A stretch of 64,000 nucleotides of DNA. Source: Populus alba (Eukaryota; Streptophyta; Magnoliopsida; Malpighiales; Salicaceae). Every line of letters starts with the position of its first letter. Position 1 is the first letter of the stretch. Under the pieces are notes generated by a model. It was given only the letters and a program-made list of their open reading frames with translations. It searched no databases and had not been told where the DNA came from. This document shows, piece by piece, positions 48,101-60,257 of the stretch. A program made the position numbers and the translations under genes. Location: positions 12,528,967 through 12,592,966 of the forward strand of contig NC_133299.1 in NCBI RefSeq assembly GCF_005239225.2. The letters run 5' to 3'.

Positions 48101-51100
48101 AGGTGATTGCTGATATTGATAATGATGGAGTAACTGAAATGATTGTTGCAGTTTCATATTTCTTTGATCATGAGTGAGTTCTCTTTTTGGTGTCACAACT
48201 TTGTATATTTTCCCTGTTCTTATATATTGAAAGTCAGATATTAATTGTGTGCTGTTTTTAAAATGAAATTTCTCCAACGTCATTGCATATTCTTTCAGTC
48301 AATTTTCTGTTGATGAAGTCCATGCTAATGGTGTTACCTGATTGACAGGTATTATGACAATCCTGAGCATTTGAAAGAGCTTGGTGATATCGATGTTGGG
48401 AAATATGTTGCCAGTTCTGTTGTTGTATTCAACCTTGATACAAAGCAAGTTAAGTGGACTCAAGAACTAGATTTAAGTACAAGTACTGCAAAATTTCGTG
48501 CATATATATACTCTTCGCCTTCGGTGGTTGATTTGGATGGTGATGGGAACTTGGACATTCTTGTTGGGACTTCATTTGGCTTGTTCTATGTCCTGGATCA
48601 TCATGGTAAATTTGAGTTTGCACCTTGCATTTTCTTTAACATTCCCTCTTTGTAATGCAATCCTTTCTTCTACCAATGAGCTTTCATTGATTATTTTTCA
48701 ATAATGGCAATCATCATGAAACTTCATAAAATTTCAGCTCGATTTAATGGTCGGATTATTAAACATTATGATTGATTTACCAACCGTGTCTTAGACTCTT
48801 CTTAAACTCCTCAAAACCTAACAATCTTTGCCATTATTGAAATATTGCAATAAACATTATTAGGCCAAAAATATTGAAGAAAGTTTCCCACATCAATTTT
48901 CTTCTATGTTAACTACTTATCAAGTGTGGTGTTCCAATACTCCAAACAAAGTTGGAAGCTAAGCTTTAGCATTTTATTCAGGAAATATTAGGGAAAATTT
49001 CCCTCTAGAAATGGCTGAAATTCAAGGCGCTGTAGTTGCAGCTGATATCAATGATGATGGAAAAATTGAACTAGTGACCACTGATGTACATGGAAATGTT
49101 GTTGCATGGACATCACAAGGAAAAGAAATTTGGGAAAAGCACCTTAAGAGTCTTGTTTCCCAGGTCAGTTGGATCTCAATTTCTTACATTCTTTTTAATA
49201 TGATGTCATCTATATAAGTATCATCTCCTTCAATATTTGGTGTCCGCTAACTGCATTTCATAGTTGATATTGGTCTACTGGTGGTTAAATTTTAAGATTG
49301 AGCAATTGGTGCTTCATTGCCTGATCCAAAATGGGCTTGTCAAGTTCCAGATTTAGGCCTTGTTTGTTTGCTGGAAAGTAGTTTCTTTTTGGAAAGTGAA
49401 TTATTTTCCGATGTTTGGTAGTGTAATGGAAAATAAGTTAGAAAACACTTTCCAGCATTTAATTTTGTCATGGAAAATGAGCTAGAAAATAACTTATTGA
49501 TGTTTTATTTTTCTCAAGTTTATTAAAATAATGAGGAACAAATCTTACAAATTAAAAAGTTGAATGAGAATGAAATTGAAAAAAAATATAATTTTATAAA
49601 TTATCTCAAATAAAATAAATAATAATCAAAATAATAGAGATCAAATCTAAAAAAAAAAAAAATAATAAAAAGATGAAGAAAAAAATAATAATAATTAACA
49701 TTTCATAAATTATTTCAAATAAAATAAGTAACAATCAAAAGAATGAGGACCAAATTTGATAGACAAAAAATTTTAATAAAAAAATGATAAGGTAAAAGCA
49801 AATAACAATTATAAAAATGAGGACTAAAGTTAATATAAAAATTAAATTTTAAGAGATGAAATTGAAAAATAAATATTCAAAACAAAATTTATATAGCAAT
49901 CAAAAGTTTGAGGACCAAATTTGATATAATCAGCAAATAATATAACATTTCTAAATTTTTCACAATTTTTGAAATGTGTTTTCCGCTCAAATTTTTCAAG
50001 AAAACACTTTCCTGGAACCTAAGCTAAATTTTTCTTTGACTGGAAAGTGTTTTATGGTGATCAACTTTTCTAATGGCAAACAAACACAAGAAAGTTTGGA
50101 AAGTGGTTTCCTGGAAACCACTTTCCGAGAAACAAACATAGCCTTAGATTCTTGAAAAATCAGATTACACTAGGTACTTTGTTTCCACATATTACTTGTA
50201 TAGAAAAGCACAAACACAAATGCTTTTGTACAAAAAGAAATCTTTATTATGTTATGGGTGCAACTGTACAAATACATCGTGTCATATCCTTTCAAATTTA
50301 AGGCAATAGAAACTTCATTCCTTGTTTTGTAGATGCAAATCTTGCTCGTACTGGAATTTGTAGTTCTTATGTCAATATTTAACTAAAACTTCAGTGCAAA
50401 AATTATGATTCTATTATCATTTGCATGGAGGATATACTTGTTGTCTGGCCTTTCTGTGGGTGGGGGAGATCATCCTATAACCTCAGACTTGGCAGGGGGG
50501 GAATTAATCAAATATTGTATTTGCTTTGTTTATGGATGGCATGGGCATGTATTCTTGATCCTTTGATGATGGAATTAGGTCTTGAAGCCAACACCTTTGG
50601 GAGATCACCACTTGGTGTAACAGCTGTTAGTATAATTAGATATGTCTACATATCCAATTATACTCATTATTTTTATAGTACTTTGAATGTAAAACTACAA
50701 TCTGAAGCTCAACATGTGTTACAATCTTCATTTAAATGGGATTTTAGTGACAAAGTGTCGAAGTGTTTGATGATAGAGTGATTTGACAGGACTGTTTGTT
50801 TCCTGAATGCATGCAACCTGTGCATGACCTTCATTTAAATGAGATTTTAGTGAAAAAGTGCCTAATTGTTTCATGATAGATTGATCTGACATAGACTGCA
50901 ACATTCCTCAGGGTCCAACTATAGGCGATGTTGATGGGGATGGCCATACTGATGTTGTAGTCCCTACACTATCAGGTAACATATATGTTCTTAGTGGCAA
51001 GGATGGTTCTATTGTCAGGCCTTACCCATACAGAACTCATGGGAGAGTGATGAATCAAGTTCTTCTTCTTGACTTAAGTAAACGTGGGGAGAAAAACAAG

Positions 51101-52078
51101 GGACTCACACTTGTTACAACATCATTCGATGGTTATCTTTACCTTATAGATGGACCAACTTCTTGTGCTGATGTTGTTGATATTGGTGAAACTTCGTAAG
51201 ATATTCTTATATCCTTAAATTTTGACTGTTCAACTTATTTATTGCGCTTTGTGATTTATCCAAACCATGATCTTTCTGCTTCAGATATAGCATGGTCTTG
51301 GCAGACAATGTTGATGGTGGAGATGATCTTGATCTCATAGTTTCAACAATGAATGGAAATGTCTTTTGCTTTTCAACTCCTGTTCCACATCATCCCCTGA
51401 AGGCAGGATAGTTGTGAATCATATTTGTTGTGATTTCTTGTATGTTCTTGTATGTTTCAAGTATTAAGCATACTGTGCAATTCTCAGGCTTGGAGATCTA
51501 CTAATCAAGGAAGAAACAATGTAGCAAACCGCTACAACCGTGAAGGGGTGTATATTAAACCTTCATCAAGAAGTTTCCGTGATGAGGAGGGGAAGAGCTT
51601 CTGGGTGGAATTTGAGATTGTGGACAAGTATAGAATCCCGTCTGGGTCTCAAGCACCTTATAATGTCACTGTAAGTTGCTCCTTGAACGATCAAATTATT
51701 GTTTTCAACAACAATTTAAAGAATACCTGATAATTCTAATTTTCATTTGGAACAATACAGACAACCCTGTTAGTTCCTGGCAATTATCAAGGTGAACGAC
51801 GGATAAAGCAAAATCAAATCTTTGACCGTCCAGGAAAATATCGGATAAAACTTCCAACAGTTGGAGTGAGAACTACTGGAACTGTTTTGGTGGAGATGGT
51901 TGATAAGAATGGACTCTATTTCTCAGATGACTTCTCGCTTACATTCCACATGCATTACTATAAACTGCTGAAGTGGCTCCTTGTCCTCCCAATGCTTGGA
52001 ATGTTTGGTGTGCTTGTCATCCTTCGTCCACAAGAGGCCATGCCCTTGCCATCATTTTCAAGGAATACGGACTTGTGA
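45160..52078 (+). CDS. DEX1: DEFECTIVE IN EXINE FORMATION 1 (DEX1), FG-GAP/integrin-alpha-like membrane protein
   Basis: Calcium-binding membrane protein that organises the primexine and sporopollenin pattern of pollen walls (known for Arabidopsis DEX1). Exons: 45160-45293, 45402-45512, 45590-45672, 45746-45863, 45975-46135, 47402-47982, 48103-48173, 48349-48605, 48982-49163, 50912-51195, 51285-51402, 51488-51670, 51761-52078. They add to 2601 bases, 866 codons plus stop, close to the Arabidopsis length. The N-terminus [20 protein letters not shown] is a signal peptide. FG-GAP-like DxDxDG loops appear as [45 protein letters not shown] and [11 protein letters not shown]-terminal membrane helix ([20 protein letters not shown]) is followed by a short tail. 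Exon 6 encodes an acidic, Asn/Thr-rich loop. Exon 11 ends at a GC donor. The gene appears functional. Confidence 0.96.
49353..50146. mobile_element. Tourist-like (PIF/Harbinger) MITE in DEX1 intron 9
   Basis: Left end GGCCTTGTTTGTTTGCTGGA and right end CGAGAAACAAACATAGCC are inverted repeats extending about 30 bp inward. The element (49356-50143) is flanked on both sides by TTA (49353-49355, 50144-50146), the target duplication of this superfamily. The interior is A-rich and non-coding. Confidence 0.8.
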
Positions 52079-52996
52079 TTATCATATTCCACCCAATGCC
52101 CCATGATGTGCCTAGCTGACCAAAGGGAAATGGTAGTTTCAGCCGAACAAAGGCTGGATCCTAACAGTGGCCAAGATAAAAATTTCAGGTCCATGAGAAG
52201 TTCTTGGAAGTTGATTTCGTAGATATTTGGCTATGTAGGGAAGGTGAGTTTTTGGGCTGTACAATGTTGGAACTTGTAATGTACTTGAATTGACTAGGTG
52301 GATTGAATTCTTATACCAAACCCTGGAGGACTTGCACAAATGTCTCCCCAAAATCAGATACATGTTCTGAAGAGCCTAGTCACAATCCTTGAGGCAATAG
52401 ATTAATTAACATTTGAAGCATGCATTATTCGATTTTCTGGCATTTTATTTCTTATTAGGTAATTGCATTGACATTCTGAGAGGGTCAGAACATGCTTCTT
52501 AACACTCTGTCTGAGGTCTGTTTATGGTGGCGTGATCGGCTGCCCCTAAAGCTTAACAAACGATTATATATATATAATAATTACAAAAATAAGTGGTATT
52601 TTTTTTGGGTTTAAGAGAAGGACTATAATCTCAAAGTTTGCATGTTATTTATAACGTTGTGTATTGATGAACATTATAAATGGAGCTGCGAAGAAAGTGA
52701 AATATTTGTGTATGGAGTTCATTATTATTTTTATTTAGTGCTTTATGGGTGGTTTTTTATTCAATCGAGGAAAGGACATGTATTGTGTGGTCTCTCTTTT
52801 GCATTTATTTGAGATATGGTCTCTAATAATTGATGGTCCATCGTGAGAAAGAATGGTGTATAAATTTAAAATAATTAAAAATAAAAGTAACTGGTATTTT
52901 ATGCTGCATTCTATTAAATAGTCCATTTTTATGAATTAAAAATTTTCTTTTAAAAAGTTTTACTAATATTGGTCTTTTTATTAATTAGATGAGGGG

Positions 52997-53000
<4 letters not shown>

Positions 53001-53049
<49 letters not shown>

Positions 53050-53050
53050 A
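53001..53050. repeat. (TA)n microsatellite
   Basis: A run of about 24 TA units with one TT interruption near 53040. Confidence 0.9.
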
Positions 53051-55455
53051 TCTAAAAATTATATGCATTTCCTTTAATAATGAAAACATATTTTTTATTA
53101 GAAGAATTGTTTTTTAAACAAAAAACTTAGCATGATATGAAAAGTAAGTTTCAATTAAAAAAACTACTTTGGAAATCATATCCCATTATTTTCTATGTTA
53201 TTGAAAATAAAGAATGATTAATATTAGAAAATCATTTAAAAAATTAATAATATAAAAAGATTTTATTTTCATAGAATATTCATGATTACAAACTTAAAAA
53301 AAATGTGCATAATAGATTCATATATAATAATCAACAAAAATAATTGTTAATATTATACAAAGTGCTATAATTTTATTTGAAAATAAATACCAAATTGAAT
53401 GGTATTTAATGGAATGATATCATAAATATAATTTTAATTATTTGTTTATAATAAAACTGGACTAATATTTAAGAAGAAATTAAAAATTAATAATCATGAA
53501 GGGCTACATTAAAAAAAAAAAAAGTGCTTGCTAATATATATAGTGATGTTATTTGAAAAGAAAAGGTCATAATTGAATAATATTTATACCTTCTTTGTTT
53601 GTTGAAAAGAAAGTTTTTTACTAAATTGTAAAAAACTAAAGAATAAAATTTATTTTTCGATCAACGAAAACATTAAGTTTTAGATGGAAATTGTTTTTTA
53701 TACAGTTTAAAAGATTAGAAATCCATGAAAACATTAACACTAAAGTGATACAATACTCTATTGTATATATAATATACTTTAAAATATAATATTATTATAA
53801 AATAATAAATTACCAATATATTTGTATAGGATATAATATATTATGATATATTAATATACAATATAAAAGTATATTGATTTGATATATTAGTGCATATAAT
53901 ATTTTAATTTAGATGATATTACTATAAAATACACTTGAATATATAACATGTTATATTATACAATAATCATACATTTTAAATCATATAAATTATGTTACAA
54001 AATTAGGATACCATCTAAAAAAATTATTTTTAATGTTTTTCAAACACCAAAACACATTTATATGTCTATATATTATATTTAAAATATTTCTATTAAATAT
54101 ATAGTTAATTTTTATAAAAATAAACTATATATAAATATATGATATAATAAATTATTTTTTTTCCTAATTATTACACTTTTTATGTCTTATTCTTTTCTTG
54201 TAAGTGATCAAATAATTATATTTAATGTTCTATATATGTTAAATATATTTAAAAAAAACAGTGATTTTCTAGTTTGTTTTCAATTACATAGTAAAAAACT
54301 GAAAAATATTTCCCAATTAATTTCCAATGACATGTCAAATATAAAATAAATAATTAGTGTTTTAGGAATTTCTATGAAAAACACTATTAACAAAAACTAG
54401 TTTTCGACAAATAAACAATGCCTTAATAGAATAAATATCGTAAATATAATTTTACTATAATTAATTACAATTAAAATCTAAAAAAAATAAAAAAATTATT
54501 TTAACAAAAACTAAGACGCATGGGTTTCGATAGGCCAATACTCATTGGCTTACAAGACCAAGCTTGCACACCAAGCCTTGTCCCCCACCCCCCCTTTTTA
54601 ATAGTGTTGACAACATGGTTTTTTATTTTAAAAAAAGCAAAGCAAATAAAGCATCATCTATGGTGTAAAACGATGTATCATCTACTATACAGATTGTAGC
54701 CATTTCTAATGGTCGAAAAGACAAGTTCCTACTTTTCTGATAAAAAAAAAAAATTCATATTTTAATTTACTTTTTCACCTAAAAACACTTAAAAATAATT
54801 TTAATCTCAAACAAACCTTTAATTTATTAAAAAAACACACAAAATAACTTGAATACATAAACAATTCTTGAGACCCAATTTATTTTTTCTGATAAGATAA
54901 ATAATTAAAAAACATCATTGACACTTCTTTTGTCAAATTCAACCTATTAATAGTGAGGTTGAAAATTTTATTGTTAGAATGCGGTTAAGGCACAACTTTC
55001 TTTTTTTTCCTTTATTTTCTATCAACTTTCTCTTTTTTATTTTTTTTTAAAACTCAAAATCTAAACATAAATAAAATAAAATTTTGAGTCAAAATATAAA
55101 ATTCTATAACAAACAGTATCAAAAAAAAGTCAACAGATAATACGTGAACAAAAATGTATTTTTTTGTGAATTTAAGAGAGACCCTATTGTTTTTTTTTTT
55201 ATGTTTGTTATTATAATAGTAGTTATTTTTCAAATTATTTTTTCTCGGAAATAAATTTAAATAATTTTTTTTATTTTTTAAAATTTATTTTCAACATCCA
55301 TATATAAAAGTAATTTAAAAACATAAAAAAATATTAATTTTAAATAATTAAAATTAAAATTTTTAGAAACACGCAACCAACAGCGTCCCGAACAAGTGGT
55401 TATTTCTCAAACCTTCTAATACTCGGTAATATGCAAATATAAAAATTATTGACTC

Positions 55456-55459
<4 letters not shown>

Positions 55460-55517
<58 letters not shown>
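55460..55517. repeat. (AT)n microsatellite
   Basis: Uninterrupted run of about 29 AT units, 210 bp downstream of the DUF962 stop codon. It is long enough to extrude a cruciform. Confidence 0.92.
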
Positions 55518-55520
<3 letters not shown>

Positions 55521-55730
55521 ACATGCAAAGATACAATAAAAAAATGATGAATAAAACGAAAAACAAAATTACTCATAAAATTCTCATTGATTTAAACACA
55601 GAAAAAAGAGATTAGTTTATTTTGTAATGTTTCCCAGAAACAGTAAAATCTCAAAAAGTCACCAAGAGTGAATGAGATTTTCCATGCATGATTACTTGAT
55701 TGGTAAAACAGAAAAGTGCTTAGAACATGA

Positions 55731-56075
55731 TCAAAATCCCTGTAAAACAGGCCTCTTCTCGAGTCTCTTGATCTCTCTATCCATCTGACCAGTAAGCATC
55801 AATCCAAACATCTTAAAATCACATAAAAAAGACCAAACTGGATGCCCAAAAGTTGCCGGAACATTCCCTTCCACAAAGAAATGGCTGTACCAGGCGCATC
55901 CATACCCAGCGAATGGCACAAAGAACAAAAACCACAAATTGAAAACAAGAGAGTTCAGCAGTAGCAGCATGCTTGCAAGAGTGCCCACAAAATGCCAACG
56001 TCTTGTTGATGGTTTTGAATGCTGAGTCACATAGAATGACCAAAACTCATCTAAGCTTCTTAAATTCATCATCAT
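55731..56075 (-). CDS. DUF962 / Mpo1-like small membrane protein
   Basis: Single-exon gene of 114 codons. Three ATGs stand in a row (56075, 56072, 56069); the last gives MNLRSLDEFWSFYV, the form I recall for Arabidopsis. The protein has the N-terminal motif FWSFYVTQHSKPSTRRWHF, two hydrophobic segments around residues 30-65, then SHFFVEGNVPATFGHP with conserved histidines, and the ending KRLEKRPVLQ. Yeast Mpo1, of the same DUF962 family, is an ER iron-dependent dioxygenase in alpha-oxidation of 2-hydroxy fatty acids. That role for this protein is inference from family. It lies 3.6 kb from the end of DEX1 and converges with it. Confidence 0.9.
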   Translation of the reverse strand: MMMNLRSLDEFWSFYVTQHSKPSTRRWHFVGTLASMLLLLNSLVFNLWFLFFVPFAGYGCAWYSHFFVEGNVPATFGHPVWSFLCDFKMFGLMLTGQMDREIKRLEKRPVLQGF

Positions 56076-56764
56076 CAACAAGCAGCAAAAAGAAGAGAGC
56101 CCAGTTCAAGAATCTTGATTGCTTTGACTTCTAGCTCGACTTCTTGATTGGTAGATGATCTTTCAGAGAAATAGAGCAAAAATCCCACCAGGGCTCGGTG
56201 TGGCTAGCAAGAGAGGGAGAGGATGTGAACCTTTTGACGTGGTTTGGTGAAGGTTATAAGCTTCAAAGTTGAGACAGGAATTGGAGCCAGAAAGAAAGGG
56301 ATTTTTGTGGCTCGAGTTTGACTGAAAATCCAAGCAAGAATGTTTTCAACTCCCCACCTAGAGCAATAAAGTGATGTAATTAAGCAGAAAGCAAGAAAGT
56401 CGCTATTTTTGTGTGTGTAATTGAGTAGATCCAACAACCAATAAACATAGGGTGAGTGGTTTTGAGTTTGCAAGGTGAATAGTTGATGTCTGTCTCTTTT
56501 TATTAGTGGAGAAAACAAAGTAGGTTTTCTGTTCACTTGAAGATAATCAAATATGTGACGGAGAAAACTTGTGATTTGGGATATCTAAACAAGATAAAGC
56601 CAATAAATAAATAAAAAATCAACCAAGAAAAAAAAAACAAGTAAAAATAAATAATAAATAATTTTAATCATCTTGTAAATTATGGAATATTTTATACTAT
56701 GCTTTTTTATTAGAAAAAAATTACAAAACCTAATAAACCTTGGAAAAACACTGTTTACTAGAAC
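56076..56764 (-). promoter_or_regulatory. Upstream region of the DUF962 gene
   Basis: The sequence above the start codon has CT/GA-rich stretches on the minus strand and no coding domain. The frame at 56204-56536 has no recognisable family. Promoter identity is inferred from position only. Confidence 0.35.
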
Positions 56765-57711
56765 TGTATAGTGATGTTTTGTTTTTTCCACTAATAATCA
56801 TTGAACTGATTATTAGGGTAGTGAAATTTTGAAGATCTATTAATCATTACTAGATTGATAGGAGACAAATATATTTTTTATATATTTTAAAAGTATAGTA
56901 AAACTATTAAAATACCATTGAAAGTAAAAATTTTAAAACTAGCATCCAATGTCTTTTTTGTATTTTTCTACTATTTTTTTGTTATAGGCAAGTTGGCTGA
57001 GAGATAATTTGATATTTGAATAAATATAAAATATAATGAAAAAAACAAAAGTGACTGACGCCTATAACCTTTGGATAGCATATGTGGTGTCTCTCAACTA
57101 CGAAAAATTCTCACCCGTTGTGTCATTGAAATCTTTGTGTCGGAATCTTTCTGGTGGGGTGGTGTGGGGTGGTGTTAAAGTGTTGGCTCGATGTCGGTGA
57201 TTTTTTTTTTCCATCTCCTCTCACTTTTCTCTCTCCTCCCCTCGAAAATCAAAATGGACATACAAAATTTCAGATTTTTTATTTATTTATTGAGATTTCA
57301 ACTCTTTTAGTGTCAGGTAATGTTAAAGAATGATCTTTCATCTTAATCTTGTATCCCTTCTCAAACAATTGTCCCAAGCTCAATATGTCGCTTTTCATTG
57401 TTGGTATATAATAGACATCACCAATAAATTGATGACTTTTATCTTTTAATTTAATCAAAATCATACCTTTTTATTTTATGACAACCTTTGAATGATTTGC
57501 AAAGGTGACATTACCTCTAACTACTTCATCAAGCTCCATGAACTTGTCATTGTCTCCACACATGTGGTTATTGGCTCCATTTTCTAGGTACAACATGTTC
57601 TCTTTATCTTGCATTTTCTCATTATGCACTAGTAGTAGAGTGGCTTCCTTCTCTTCATCTATCATAAGTTTAACATTCTCTTCAACCCTCTTAGTTGGAT
57701 TCCAGCAATTC
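56765..57711. repeat. Direct duplication, copy A
   Basis: Homologous to 59525-60257. Shared landmarks are ATGTTTTGTTTTTCCCACTAATAAT-like sequence near 56774/59538, GTGACTGACGCCTATAAC at 57049 (GTGACTGACACCTATAAC at 59611), GAAAATCAAAATGGACATAC at 57244/59807, and the Copia protease fragment. It therefore includes non-Copia DNA as well as part of a Copia element. Confidence 0.8.
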
Positions 57712-58595
57712 CTAGCATAATGACCTATCTTTCGACAATTATAGCATTTAACTTTTAATTTGACAAACTTGTTGTCAAATCTAGATCTCGAATTGCTACT
57801 ACCAATTGAGCCAGTCGATCGACTCCCTTCATTCAGTCAATTGTTTGATTTATTGTGGCTGCCCCAACCTCCTCTTCCTAATCTTCCTCCTTCTTCTTAA
57901 GAATATCCAAAACCATCTTACTTTGAAAAAATTCTTGTGCATCCACATCCTCTTGAATCTCATTGACTTTTTTTCTTATGAGCTTGTAATTTTCCCATGA
58001 GACCTTGTATTGAAAGAAAATTCATGTTTTACAATTTCTCTATCGTGACTACCACACAATGGAACTTCTTTTGCAAGGAGCATATGATCTTCTTTACCAC
58101 ACGTGTCCCTTCCATCTTCCCCCCATATCTCTTCATTTGATTGTATATGACCAATACTCTTGCAAAGTATTCTGAAATATTCTCTGATTCAAGCATATGT
58201 AACTTTTAAAAGTTACCACATAGTTTTTGTAAACGTACATTTCTCACATTATGAGCTCCTTGGTTTGATTTTTGCAAAACTTCTCATGCTTGTTTGATAG
58301 TGGTTGCGTTGGTCATCTCAAAAGTAGCGTCATCCAGACATTAGTGAATGATTATAAGTGCTAGTTGATCCTTCCTTCGTGCCTTTTACACGACCTCTTT
58401 TTAGATTGAAGTCAACATTGCTCTATCTATAGGTTTCTCAAAATCTTTTTCAACCGTCTGTCATATATCTTAGAAACTAGCCAAGTTTTTACTCGAATAC
58501 ACCAAGTTGGATAATTATCCTTTGTCAACCTAAGACATTAAAGTAGCAAGTTTAAATTGATCATGTTAAATAATCAAACCTAAGCTCTGATACCA
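57279..58595 (-). pseudogene. Copia gag-protease fragment with primer-binding site, broken
   Basis: Minus strand. The primer site TGGTATCAGAGC is at 58595-58584. Gag follows with several stops (for example QA*EVLQKSNQGAHNVRN near 58270, with TGA for the usual Trp). Then comes a zinc knuckle CYNCRKIGHYARNC near 57750-57710, and the protease region LENGANNHMCGDNDKFMELD, where the family has DSGASNHM. It ends with DVYYIPTMKSDILSLGQLFE and stops at 57279. The protease active-site Asp is replaced by Asn-Gly context (ENGANN), so the enzyme would be dead even if translated. Integrase and reverse transcriptase are absent. It is unrelated in sequence to the Copia element at 31.5 kb. Confidence 0.8.
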
Positions 58596-58597
58596 CA

Positions 58598-59524
58598 TGT
58601 TGAAAAGAAAGGATATGACATGGTAACTAGTTTATAAGAATAAAGCTAAAGAACAAGAAAAAAAAAAAAAGAGATGAATGATTTTTTTATTAAGAGTTTT
58701 TTCAAAATATATATATTTCTACCTTTTCTTTATATCTCTCTCAACTTATGTATAATGTTTAAGATTACGAATATATTTATAGACCTTAAATCCTAGCTAA
58801 TTAATAAATTAAACTATTCAAAAAAAATCTTAATCTAATAAAGAATTTAACATTCTAATTAAACAAAAATTATATAATAAACTAAGTTATTATAAATCAT
58901 TCTTCTTCATGGATTCCTATACTAGCTACTGCTACTGCTACTTACGGTTGATGCAGAGGAGATCACTAAGGCTTAGCTGCTTGCTCAGCTTAGAAGAGAC
59001 TCCTGTAGCTGGAAGGAGGATGAAGCTGCTGAGAGGAATTTCTGGTCACGTTACTGCTGAACTGAAATTGGTGGTCTGCTACTGGAGTAGCTGTCGTCCG
59101 TGGCTACTGCTCTTGGTCTTTGAAGCTGGCGGACAGGGAAGCTGCTGGTTGCAGTGCCACTCACGGTGATTGATGATGGCTGGTGATGTGATGTGGAAGG
59201 AGTTAATTAAAAAAATAGAAAGGGAACGGTGTCGTTTTGGGAATGTGAGGATGAAGAAGATGGGTGTATGGAGGGGTGAAGGTTACGGGTTTTTTTTTTT
59301 CAAGAGAATGTTTTTTTGCGCGTGTGTGAGCCGGTAAGTGGGAGAGAGTTTTGATATGCGAGGTTCTCACCTAAAATTCTCCTCTCCTCGTGTGTTTGGT
59401 ATAATTATTTATTTATTGACAAAACAAGCTTGTGTTTTCCCTTTTAATTGCTTGGTTTTTCAAGAAATTAAAATAACATTTTGATCTTTCATTTTCGTTT
59501 TTTACAACTTTGGTTTTCAAGAAA
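58598..59524 (-). other. LTR remnant of the second Copia family plus unassigned DNA
   Basis: The LTR border TGTTGAAAAG (58598) is two bases from the primer site. AT-rich LTR-like sequence runs to about 58900; the far LTR border is not found. A plus-strand frame at 58909-59169 (86 codons, Leu/Arg/Ser-rich) matches no family I know and probably reflects a GC-richer LTR or leader segment. The rest shows nothing recognisable. Confidence 0.4.
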
Positions 59525-60257
59525 CTGTATAATTATGTTTTGTTTTTCCCACTAATAATTTCGAATAAGTGAAATTAAAGTATTGAACATAAAATATGTA
59601 TACTGATAAGTGACTGACACCTATAACTTTTGGGTGGTGTATGTAGCGTCTCTCAACAATGAAAAATTCTCACCTTTTGTATCATTGAAATCTCTGTGTC
59701 CGGATCTTTATGGTGGGGTGGCGTGTGGTAGTGTCAAAGTATTGGCTTGACGTTGGTGATCTTTTTTTTTTTCATCGCCTCTCACTTTTCTCTCTCCTCC
59801 CCTCGAAAATCAAAATGGACATACAAAATTTTAGAGTTTTTATTTATTTATTGAGATTTCAACTCTTTTAGTGTCAAGTAATGTTAAAAAACAATCTTTC
59901 ATCTTAATCTTGTATCCCTTCTCCAACAATTGTCCTAAGCTCAATATGTTACTTTTCATCGTTGGTAAATAATAGACATTATCAATAAATTGATGACTTT
60001 CATCTTTTAATTTAATTAGAATCATACCTTTTTATTTTATGACAACCTTTGAATAATCTGTAAAGGTGACATTACCTCTAACTGCTTCATCAAGTTCCAT
60101 GAACTTGTCTTTGTTTCTACATGTGTGGTTATTGGCTTCATTTTCTAAATACAACATGTTCCCTGTCTTGTATTTTCTCATTATGCACTAATAGTAAAGT
60201 GGCTTCCCATAAGATTAACATTCCCTTTAACTCTCTTGGTTGGATTCCAGCAATTTC
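59525..60257 (-). pseudogene. Direct duplication, copy B, with second Copia protease fragment
   Basis: Repeats copy A in the same orientation. The Copia part on the minus strand reads ILIKLKDESHQFIDNVYYLP and SNILSLGQLLEKGYKIKMKD. It ends abruptly at GGTTGGATTCCAGCAATT (60257), corresponding to 57711 in copy A. Several indels separate the two, so the duplication is old. Confidence 0.75.

Larger units (their letters stand above)
52079..55730. other. AT-rich intergenic region between DEX1 and the DUF962 gene
   Basis: The first 400 bases are likely the DEX1 3' UTR. The rest is very AT-rich with no frame showing a domain, no RNA gene seen, and two long TA runs. The two flanking genes converge here. 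Confidence 0.5.

Noticed and set aside
50425..50781. 118-codon frame inside DEX1 intron 9
   Set aside because: It is intronic, has no domain, and the flanking DEX1 exons splice cleanly across it.
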